Shown in pieces: positions 1 to 5,281 of a stretch of 10,962 nucleotides of DNA (positions are counted from its first letter, which is position 1; the number at the start of each line of letters is the position of its first letter). The notes under the pieces are model-generated. The model saw only the letters and a program-made list of their open reading frames with translations, was not told the DNA's origin and did no database searches. The position numbers and the translations under genes were made by a program. This stretch comes from an uncultured Rubrivivax sp. Lineage in GTDB: Bacteria; Pseudomonadota; Gammaproteobacteria; Burkholderiales; Burkholderiaceae_C. The stretch spans positions 1 to 10,962 of the forward strand of contig CALBTN010000256.1 in assembly GCA_937967345.1 (NCBI GenBank). The letters run 5' to 3'.

Positions 1-349
1 GCGGGTAGCGCTGGCTGAAGCCCTGCGCCATGCGCACCAGCGCGTCGTAGGCGGCCTGGTCGCTGTGCGGGTGGAAGCGCCCGAGCACGTCGCCGACCAC
101 GCGCGCGCTCTTCACCGGCTTGGGTGCGCCGCCGGCGCCGGGGCCCGAATACCCCAGCCCCATGCGTTGCATCGCGTACAGGATGCGGCGCTGCACCGGC
201 TTTTGGCCGTCGCACACGTCGGGCAGCGCGCGGCCCTTGACGACGCTGAGCGCGTATTCGAGGTAAGCGCGCTCGGCGTACTGCGCCAGCGCGATGGCGT
301 CGTCGGGGTCGGCGCGCGGGGGGTCGAAGAGATCGGGTTCGCGGTTCAT
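1..349 (-). CDS. parC: DNA topoisomerase IV subunit A (ParC), N-terminal part, cut by the left edge
   Basis: This is the start of the ParC subunit of topoisomerase IV, which with ParE decatenates daughter chromosomes in the cytoplasm. The 116 visible codons begin MNREPDLFD. They carry the family's N-terminal block YAERAYLEYALSVVKGRALP (residues 24-43), then DGQKPVQRRILYAM (47-60) and the quinolone-region helix RVVGDVLGRFHPHSDQAAYD (83-102). The Gly/Pro-rich insert after GLGYSG (about 68-79) is longer than in E. coli ParC. Aligned by eye to E. coli ParC, Gly78, Ser80 and Glu84 correspond to Ser96, Gln98 and Asp102 here. The active-site tyrosine lies beyond the window. The ATG at 349 is the first Met in frame and fits the family's N-terminus; no clear Shine-Dalgarno is visible. 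The vapC stop lies 39 bp upstream on the same strand, so read-through from the toxin-antitoxin cassette is possible. parE is not directly upstream. GyrA is the alternative, but the QKPVQRR/HPH context and short N-terminus favour ParC. Confidence 0.93.
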   Translation of the reverse strand, partial: MNREPDLFDPPRADPDDAIALAQYAERAYLEYALSVVKGRALPDVCDGQKPVQRRILYAMQRMGLGYSGPGAGGAPKPVKSARVVGDVLGRFHPHSDQAAYDALVRMAQGFSQRYP

Positions 350-388
350 GGACGAAGCGGACGCGTGCCGAAGGCCGCGCCGACGAAA

Positions 389-787
389 TCAACGCAAGGG
401 ATCGATCACGGTCACGGACTCGATGCGTTGTCCGTGCTGCAGATCCTCGGAATACAGCCGTTCGCAACCGGCGCCGATGGCGCTGGCAACGATGCAGGCA
501 TCGTAGACGTGCAGGCCGTAGCGCTCGGCCAGCGCCGCGGCCTTCTCGTGCGTGGCCAGCGTCAACGGCTGCACCGTGCACAACGCCTTGAAGCCGGCAA
601 GCAACTCGTGGATCGCGGGCCACGGCGCACCATGCTTGCGCCGTGCCACCGCCACGAACTCGTTCAGCACCTGCACGCTGATCGTGCCGCCGGCGGCCAT
701 CAGCGCCTCGGCCCGGGCCGCCTTGGCCTCGTCGGCGCAGATCAGATACAGCGGGACGTTGGAATCGAAGAACGCGGTACCGCTCAT
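389..787 (-). CDS. vapC: VapC-type PIN-domain ribonuclease toxin
   Basis: This 132-residue single PIN domain is the usual size for a VapC toxin, a Mg2+-dependent RNase that cleaves tRNA or rRNA and halts translation when free of antitoxin. The four acidic residues of the PIN site are visible: Asp8 (FFDSNV), Glu43 (VLNEF), Asp96 (VYDACIVASA) and Asp115 (SEDLQHG). The catalytic site therefore looks intact and the toxin is probably active. Its ATG overlaps the antitoxin stop by 4 bp (ATGA), and no strong ribosome binding site precedes it, so it should be translated by coupling to the antitoxin. That is the normal antitoxin-first layout of type II modules. The target RNA cannot be told from sequence. 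The gene ends 39 bp before parC. Family assignment is firm; the cellular role is inferred from the family. Confidence 0.92.
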   Translation of the reverse strand: MSGTAFFDSNVPLYLICADEAKAARAEALMAAGGTISVQVLNEFVAVARRKHGAPWPAIHELLAGFKALCTVQPLTLATHEKAAALAERYGLHVYDACIVASAIGAGCERLYSEDLQHGQRIESVTVIDPLR

Positions 788-1020
788 CCGCGGTCTGCGT
801 AGGCTTCAAGCCGATCGAACTTGAAGTCGGCGGGGATCAGGCCGCGGTACTTGCGCAGCCGCTCCAGGATCTCCTGGTGGCTCGGCGAGCGCTCGACGAT
901 GAACTTCCGGCTGCCCGCGGCGACGATCTCGATGTCGTCGCCTTCCTTCAGGCCCAGCACTTCCACCACCGCCGCGGGCAGGCGGACCGCCAAGCTGTTG
1001 CCCCATTTCGAGACCTGCAT
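784..1020 (-). CDS. vapB: VapB-type antitoxin, AbrB/MazE (SpoVT-AbrB) fold
   Basis: This 78-residue protein begins MQVSKWGNSLAVRLP, the hallmark of the swapped-hairpin AbrB/MazE DNA-binding domain (residues 1-45, continuing through LKEGDDIEIV). The tail (about 46-78, including ILERLRKYRGL and FKFDRLEAYADRG) would wrap around and block the VapC toxin. In this family the antitoxin dimer, alone or with toxin, represses its own promoter. A perfect inverted repeat 19-47 bp upstream is the obvious operator. The start is supported by AAGAGGA at 1033-1027, 6 nt before the ATG. The stop overlaps the vapC start by 4 bp. The PIN partner makes this a VapB rather than a MazE, although the fold is shared. 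The pair is compact, and its regulatory region is visibly more A+T-rich than the flanking genes, which fits a horizontally moving cassette. Confidence 0.92.
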   Translation of the reverse strand: MQVSKWGNSLAVRLPAAVVEVLGLKEGDDIEIVAAGSRKFIVERSPSHQEILERLRKYRGLIPADFKFDRLEAYADRG

Positions 1021-1026
1021 CGCGCG

Positions 1027-1033
1027 TCCTCTT
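1027..1033 (-). promoter_or_regulatory. Ribosome binding site of vapB
   Basis: On the minus strand AAGAGGA lies 6 nt ahead of the vapB ATG at 1020. It is a better site than anything in front of vapC, consistent with more antitoxin than toxin being made. Confidence 0.7.
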
Positions 1034-1038
1034 GTTGC

Positions 1039-1067
1039 CGGATATACATCACGGAATTGTATATCCG
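1039..1067. promoter_or_regulatory. Perfect 10-bp inverted repeat, probable VapB/VapBC operator
   Basis: The arms CGGATATACA (1039-1048) and TGTATATCCG (1058-1067) are exact reverse complements separated by 9 nt, so their centres are 19 bp apart, just under two helical turns. That spacing suits two antitoxin DNA-binding heads on one face of the DNA. It lies upstream of vapB and is the most A+T-rich patch of this intergenic gap. A minus-strand -10-like hexamer TACAAT (1061-1056, 5 of 6 matches to TATAAT) overlaps one arm, so bound protein would block RNA polymerase. The -35 element is poor (TTGAGG at 1081-1076, spacer only 14 nt). The palindrome is seen directly; its use as operator is inferred from autoregulation in the family. 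Confidence 0.75.
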
Positions 1068-1085
1068 CCGACCCGCCTCAACCAT

Positions 1086-2720
1086 TCAGCGCGGAAACTG
1101 CTGGCGCAGCTTGAGCTTCCAGAACTTTCCGGTCGAGGTGCGCGGCACCGCGTCGATGCGCTCGTAGCGCTCGGGCAGCTGCCACTTGGCGAAGCCCAGC
1201 GCCAGCAGATGCGCGTCCAGCGCCCGCGCGTCGAGCAGTTCGCCCGGCTTGAGCACGATGCACGCCAGCGGCCGTTCGCTCCACTTGTCGTCGGGAATGG
1301 CGACCACCGCGGCCTCGGCCACCGACGCGTGCGCCATCAGCGCGTTTTCCAGGTCGACCGAGCTGATCCATTCGCCGCCGGACTTGATCAGGTCCTTGGT
1401 GCGATCGGTGATGCGCAGGAAGGCCATGTCGTCCATGGTCGCGACATCGCCGGTGCGCAGCCACACGCCGCCGCCTGGATCCAGCGCGAACTTCTCGTCG
1501 CTGTGCGCCACCTCGTGGTAGCTGCCGGTGATGAAGGGTCCGCGCACCTGCACCTCGCCCATGGTGCTGCCGTCCCACGGCGCGTCCTGGCCTTCGTCGG
1601 TGCGGATGCGAAAGTCCACCAGCGGCACCGGCACGCCGGCCATCGCCGCGCGGCGGTAGCGCTCGTCCAGGCTCGCGTCCTTCAGCTCGTGCCGCGGGTA
1701 CGACACCGACGCCACCGGCGAGGTCTCGGTCATGCCCCAGCCCTGCAGCAGCCACACGCCATGGCGGTCGAAGGCGCGGATCAACGACTCGGGCACCGGC
1801 GCGCCGCCGACCAGCGAGCGCATGCCCTTGGGCATCGCCCAACGGCCGGGCTGCTCGGCCAAGCCGCGCTCGAACAGCTGGATCAGGCTCATCCAGATGG
1901 TGGGCACGCCCAGCGACAGCGTCGGCGGCTCGAGCTGCATCAGGTCCAGCAGGTCCTCGGGATGCAGGTGCGGCCCCGGAAACACCAGCTTGGCGCCGGT
2001 CATCACCGCGGCGTAGGGCACACCCCAGCTGTTGGCGTGGAACATCGGCGTCACCGGCAGCACCACGTCGCTGCCGCGCAGCCCGACGTAGTCGCCCAGG
2101 CTGGCCACCAGCGTGTGCAGCACGGTCGAGCGGTGCGAATACACCACGCCCTTGGCGCGCCCGGTGGTGCCCGAGGTGTAGCACATCGACACCGGGTCGG
2201 TTTCGGCATGGGGTGCGTACACGAAGCCGTCGGGATCGGCGCCAGCCAGCAGCTGCTCGTAGTCGACGAAGCCCTCGGGCACGGGCGCGCCGCTGAACGG
2301 GAACACGATCACCTGTTCGAAGGCATGCAGCGGCGCGAACTGCCGGTACAGCGGCAGCAAGATGTCGTCGACGATGAGAAAGCGGTCCTTCGCGTCGCCG
2401 GCGATCCAGCCGATGTCCTCGGGCGCCAGCCGCAGGTTCAGCGTGTGCATCACGCCGCCGGCCGCCGGGATGCCGAAGTAGGCCTCCAGGTGGGCGTGAT
2501 GGTTCCAGCACAGCGTGGCCACGCGCTCGCCCTTGCGCAGCCCCAGCCGCTGCAGCGCCGAGGCCAGCGCGCGCGTGCGCCGGTAGACCTCGGCGTAGCT
2601 GTGCCGGCGCAGCGACTTGTCGGGCAGCCGCGACACCACCGTGTTGCTGGGGAACAGCTTGCCGGCGCGCTCGAGCAGGTGGTTCAGCGACAGCGGCACG
2701 TCCATCATGGTGCTGATCAT
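1086..2720 (-). CDS. AMP-forming medium/long-chain acyl-CoA ligase
   Basis: This 544-residue member of the ANL adenylate-forming superfamily activates a fatty (or related) acid to acyl-AMP and then acyl-CoA in the cytoplasm. Motifs appear in order: P-loop YTSGTTGRAKG (181-191), GWGMTE (327-332), RTGD (422-425), the hinge ITDRTKDLIKSGGEW (437-451) and the C-terminal PRTSTGKFWK, with catalytic Lys532. Length is normal for the AlkK/DmdB-like branch; the chain-length preference cannot be read by eye, so I give no gene symbol. The ATG at 2720 is preceded by AAGGAG with a 7-nt spacer and overlaps the stop of the GNAT gene by 4 bp, so the two are translationally coupled. An in-frame extension upstream to 3092 lies wholly inside the GNAT gene and is not part of this protein. 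It ends 65 bp before vapB. Lys532 sits in a PX4GK motif, the context that Pat-type acetyltransferases modify in acyl-CoA ligases. Confidence 0.93.
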   Translation of the reverse strand: MISTMMDVPLSLNHLLERAGKLFPSNTVVSRLPDKSLRRHSYAEVYRRTRALASALQRLGLRKGERVATLCWNHHAHLEAYFGIPAAGGVMHTLNLRLAPEDIGWIAGDAKDRFLIVDDILLPLYRQFAPLHAFEQVIVFPFSGAPVPEGFVDYEQLLAGADPDGFVYAPHAETDPVSMCYTSGTTGRAKGVVYSHRSTVLHTLVASLGDYVGLRGSDVVLPVTPMFHANSWGVPYAAVMTGAKLVFPGPHLHPEDLLDLMQLEPPTLSLGVPTIWMSLIQLFERGLAEQPGRWAMPKGMRSLVGGAPVPESLIRAFDRHGVWLLQGWGMTETSPVASVSYPRHELKDASLDERYRRAAMAGVPVPLVDFRIRTDEGQDAPWDGSTMGEVQVRGPFITGSYHEVAHSDEKFALDPGGGVWLRTGDVATMDDMAFLRITDRTKDLIKSGGEWISSVDLENALMAHASVAEAAVVAIPDDKWSERPLACIVLKPGELLDARALDAHLLALGFAKWQLPERYERIDAVPRTSTGKFWKLKLRQQFPR

Positions 2721-3292
2721 CGAAGCTCTCCTTGCATCGTTGGCGCCGAAGCGCCGGCAGCGCCGGTCAACGCGCCTTCCTGGTCGAGCGCGACCCGCGC
2801 CTGGTACTCGCGGTCGAGCATGCTCATCACCACCAGCGAATCGTAGCCGTCGGCGCCATCGATCGACACGCGCACGCTCTCGCGCAGCCGCCCTTCCTCG
2901 ACGAAGCCTTCGCTGGCGTACAGCGCCAGCGCGCGGGTGTTCAACTGCTTGACGTCGAGCCAGAAGCGGTGCGCGCGCAGGTCGCGAAAGGCCATCTTCT
3001 TCAGCAGGCGCACGCAGGCCCGGCCCAGCCCCTGCCCCTTGGTCTGCAGCACCAGGCGCTTCAGTTCGACGCTGCCGTGCGGGTTGCGGCAACCCTGCAA
3101 GATGACGAAGCCCACCGCCGCGCCGTCATCGCCGCCTTCGACGATGAAATGGCGAAAGTCCGGGAAGCGCACCGCGCCTTCGTGCTGCGTGCGCTCCCAA
3201 GGCGTGATGAACGGCAGGTTGCGCCCGTCGAGCTCGACCGCGGTGACGAAGTCGAGGTCGGACAGCATGGTCGGGCGCAGGCGGGGGTTCAT
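2717..3292 (-). CDS. GNAT-family N-acetyltransferase
   Basis: This 191-residue protein has the Gcn5-related N-acetyltransferase fold. It opens with the typical strand and loop RLRPTMLSDLD (4-14). Motif A, the acyl-CoA pyrophosphate loop, is QTKGQGLGRA (83-92). Motif B is WLDVKQLNTRALALYASEGF (111-130), with the Asn-Ala-Leu-Tyr-Gly/Phe pattern usual in the family. Strand SLVVMSML (152-159) ends the fold, followed by about 30 residues of low-complexity tail. The substrate may be a protein lysine, an N-terminus or a small amine; the sequence alone does not decide it. I chose the ATG at 3292 because the conserved fold starts there; the upstream ATG at 3361 adds only a basic stretch unlike the family, and neither has a clear ribosome binding site. 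It is coupled to the acyl-CoA ligase by a 4-bp overlap, which suggests a shared pathway or modification of that ligase. Confidence 0.88.
   Translation of the reverse strand: MNPRLRPTMLSDLDFVTAVELDGRNLPFITPWERTQHEGAVRFPDFRHFIVEGGDDGAAVGFVILQGCRNPHGSVELKRLVLQTKGQGLGRACVRLLKKMAFRDLRAHRFWLDVKQLNTRALALYASEGFVEEGRLRESVRVSIDGADGYDSLVVMSMLDREYQARVALDQEGALTGAAGASAPTMQGELR
2728..2733 (-). promoter_or_regulatory. Ribosome binding site of the acyl-CoA ligase
   Basis: AAGGAG on the minus strand, 7 nt before the ATG at 2720, fixes the ligase start. It lies inside the last codons of the GNAT gene. Confidence 0.75.
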
Positions 3293-3463
3293 GGTGCAGG
3301 AAACTCGGGCAGCCCTGCCACTGTACCGAATGGCAGCCCGCCTGCGGCCGACGCACCGCAAGACGGTGCACAGGCGGCCTGCTGGCGGGCAGCTTCCCGG
3401 ATTTGATCGACTTCGCCGAGAATCGCCCGGGCTTTCGCCCCACCCCCTTCATCAGGAGAACCC
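3293..3463. promoter_or_regulatory. Divergent intergenic region between the GNAT gene and the phasin-like gene
   Basis: This 171-bp gap separates the leftward GNAT/ligase operon from the rightward phasin-like gene and exporter, so it should hold both promoters. It contains an inverted repeat, CTGCCA (3315-3320) and TGGCAG (3331-3336) with a 10-nt loop. A minus-strand -10-like TACAGT (4 of 6) overlaps the loop and the proximal arm, about 30 bp before the GNAT start. No convincing -35 was found on either strand. For the rightward direction I see no good sigma-70 promoter. The region is consistent with promoters but none is proven by sequence. Confidence 0.4.
3454..3459 (+). promoter_or_regulatory. 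Ribosome binding site of the phasin-like gene
   Basis: AGGAGA lies a few bases before the ATG at 3464, with 5 nt between AGGAG and the start codon. It is the strongest such site on the plus strand here and supports that start. Confidence 0.75.
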
Positions 3464-4174
3464 ATGGTCAAGTCAGGAATCGATCAGGACGCACTCATCG
3501 ACATGTTCGCCCAGGCCTCGGCCCAGCAGGGCGACAAGCTGCGCCAGGCGGTGACCGAAGCGACGCTCAAGGCGCTGCAAGGGCGCGAGATGACGCTGGC
3601 CAACATGCGCCAGGTCATCACCACGGTGACGCAGGCCACCTCGAACGGCGTGGCCAAGAACCCGGCGCCCGCGGTCGACCTGGAAGCCCTGCTGCGCAAG
3701 GCCTTCGACGGCATGGACGCCGCGCTGCTCAAGGCAGTGCAGGCGCATCACAAGGCGTTGCAGCAGCTGATGAGCCAGGGCGCGGGCTTGCGCGACACCC
3801 AGCTGAAAGCGGCGCTGGACAGCGTCGAGAAGATGGAGGGCATGCTGTTCACCACGGTGAACAAGGCGGTGCACGGCGTCGCGCAGCCGCTGCAAGGCCC
3901 GTGGGAGCACGTGCTGCAGACCATGAAGGTTCAAGGCACCGCCACCGGCGCAGGTGCGACGCAGACGGTCGAGGCGCTGATGAACCAGGCGCAAGACGTC
4001 ATGCGCACCACCCGCGCCACCCAGTTGCGCGCGACGCAGGTGATGATGGACAGCTACGCCGCGATGGTCAGCGGCGTGCTCATCGGCATGGCCGAGGGCC
4101 TGGGCGGCGCGGTGCCGGTGGCCGCCAGCGCGGCCAGCGCGCCCGGCGCAGCCAAGCCCGACGCGTCGAAGTAG
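3464..4174 (+). CDS. Uncharacterised helical, phasin-like protein
   Basis: This 236-residue protein has no signal peptide or enzyme motif that I recognise. It is almost wholly alpha-helical by inspection. An N-terminal segment DALIDMFAQASAQQGDKLRQ (9-28) and KALQGREMTLANMRQ (36-50) leads to a loop KNPAPAVD (65-72). Long amphipathic helices follow from 73 to about 195 (LLRKAFDGMDAALLKAVQAH, SVEKMEGMLFTTVNKAV). A conserved-looking YAAMVSGVLIGMAEGL segment (198-213) precedes an Ala/Pro-rich tail (214-236). This build recalls phasins and a family of uncharacterised betaproteobacterial proteins that I believe is listed as DUF6781, from memory only. The start is supported by AGGAGA. The exporter adaptor gene begins 28 bp downstream on the same strand, so co-transcription is plausible. 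A role on polyhydroxyalkanoate granules is possible but not shown; no PHA gene is in the window. Confidence 0.8.
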   Translation: MVKSGIDQDALIDMFAQASAQQGDKLRQAVTEATLKALQGREMTLANMRQVITTVTQATSNGVAKNPAPAVDLEALLRKAFDGMDAALLKAVQAHHKALQQLMSQGAGLRDTQLKAALDSVEKMEGMLFTTVNKAVHGVAQPLQGPWEHVLQTMKVQGTATGAGATQTVEALMNQAQDVMRTTRATQLRATQVMMDSYAAMVSGVLIGMAEGLGGAVPVAASAASAPGAAKPDASK

Positions 4175-4202
4175 CTGGCGGCGCGCAGCGCAGACGGCAG
4201 CA

Positions 4203-5276
4203 ATGACCATCGCATGGAAACGCATCGCGCTGCTGGCCGGCACCGCCGCCGCCGTGGCGCTGGCCGGCTACGTCGGCTGGCAACGCCTGCGCCCGAGCGG
4301 GCCGGGCGCGGGCTTTGCCGCCAGCAACGGGCGCATCGAGGCCACCGAGATCGACATCGCGGCCAAGACCGGCGGCCGGCTGCTCGATGTGCTGGTGCGT
4401 GAAGGCGACTTCGTCCAGCAAGGCCAGGTGCTCGCGCACATCCAGGTGGACGTGCTGAACGCGCAGCGCGACGAGGCCAAGGCGCAGATCGCCCAGGCCA
4501 AGACGGCGGTCGCCACCGCGCAGGCGCAGGTCGCGGCGCGCGACAGCGACCGCGACAGCGCGCTGGCGGCGATCGCGCAGCACGAAGCCGCACTGACCGC
4601 GGCGCGCGCCAAGTACCAGCGCTCGAGCGCGCTGGCCGCGCAGGGCATGTGGCCGCGCCAGGACCTGGACAACGACCTGGCCAGCATGAAAGGCGCCGAG
4701 GCCGCGACCAACGCCGCGCGCTCGCAGGCCAAGGCGGCGCAGGCGGCGATCGACGCCGCGCGCTCGCAGGTGGCCGGCGCGCAGGCCGCGGTCACGGCGG
4801 GCGAGGCGGCGCTGGCGCGCATCGAGGCCGAGATCGCCGACAGCACACTCAAGGCGCCGCTGGCCGGGCGCGTGCAGTACCGCGTGGCCAACGTCGGCGA
4901 GGTCGTCCCCGCGGGCGGCAAGGTGCTGAACCTGGTCGACCTGTCGGACGTCTACATGACCTTCTTCCTGCCCGCGGCGCAGGCCGGCAGCCTGGCTCTG
5001 GGCAGCGAGGTGCGCCTCGTGCTCGACGCCGCGCCGCAGTACGTGATCCCGGCGCGCGTGTCCTTCGTCTCGGCCAGCGCGCAGTTCACGCCCAAGACGG
5101 TGGAGACCGCCAGCGAGCGCGAGAAGCTGATGTTTCGCGTGCGCGCGCAGATCGAGCCCGAGCTGCTGAAGAAGAACCTGTCGCAAGTCAAGACCGGCCT
5201 GCCGGGCGTGGCCTGGGTGCGCACCGACGCCGCGCGCGAGTGGCCGGCGTCGCTGGCGGTGCGCGTGCCGGAGTAG
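4203..5276 (+). CDS. yhiI: HlyD-family membrane-fusion (adaptor) protein, YhiI-like
   Basis: This 357-residue periplasmic adaptor would link the ABC exporter encoded next to it to an outer-membrane channel. An N-terminal anchor (about 7-26, IALLAGTAAAVALAGYVGW) is followed by the first half of a lipoyl-like domain (43-80, NGRIEATEIDIAAKTGGRL...REGDFVQQGQVL). A long alpha-helical hairpin of Ala/Gln/Arg heptads runs about 86-213, then the second lipoyl half (216-247, KAPLAGRV...GEVVPAGGKVLNLVD) and a beta-barrel domain (248-357) with the family's ASAQFTPKTVETASEREKLM segment. No lipobox is present, so it is anchored by its N-terminal helix. The ATG at 4203 directly precedes the anchor, but the ribosome binding site is weak. 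The next gene starts 5 bp after this stop. Adaptor, double ATPase and permease follow the E. coli yhiI-rbbA-yhhJ order. The cargo is unknown. A paired 14-residue repeat is visible in the coil (AARSQ at 171-175 and 186-190, offset by 15 residues with a shared 18-nt DNA match). Confidence 0.9.
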   Translation: MTIAWKRIALLAGTAAAVALAGYVGWQRLRPSGPGAGFAASNGRIEATEIDIAAKTGGRLLDVLVREGDFVQQGQVLAHIQVDVLNAQRDEAKAQIAQAKTAVATAQAQVAARDSDRDSALAAIAQHEAALTAARAKYQRSSALAAQGMWPRQDLDNDLASMKGAEAATNAARSQAKAAQAAIDAARSQVAGAQAAVTAGEAALARIEAEIADSTLKAPLAGRVQYRVANVGEVVPAGGKVLNLVDLSDVYMTFFLPAAQAGSLALGSEVRLVLDAAPQYVIPARVSFVSASAQFTPKTVETASEREKLMFRVRAQIEPELLKKNLSQVKTGLPGVAWVRTDAAREWPASLAVRVPE

Positions 5277-5281
5277 CCCGG

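Noticed and set aside
1032..2846. A 604-codon plus-strand frame and a 477-codon minus-strand frame across the acyl-CoA ligase
   Set aside because: Both are out-of-frame shadows of the ligase, which has every family motif; their His/Arg-rich sequences match no family.
2721..3092. Upstream in-frame extension of the acyl-CoA ligase
   Set aside because: It lies inside the GNAT gene in another frame. ATG 2720 has AAGGAG at good spacing and gives the normal ligase N-terminus.
3293..3361. Longer GNAT start at ATG 3361
   Set aside because: The added 23 residues are Arg/Ala-rich with no family resemblance, and the GNAT fold begins right at the ATG at 3292.
3403..4243. 267-codon plus-strand and 256-codon minus-strand frames across the phasin-like gene
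   Set aside because: Neither has a ribosome binding site or a plausible composition; the 3464 frame has a strong site and balanced helical sequence.
4649..5281. Upstream in-frame extension of the RbbA-like gene
   Set aside because: It overlaps the adaptor gene in another frame and is Gly/Arg-rich without domain content. GTG at 5282 has a ribosome binding site and gives the family length.
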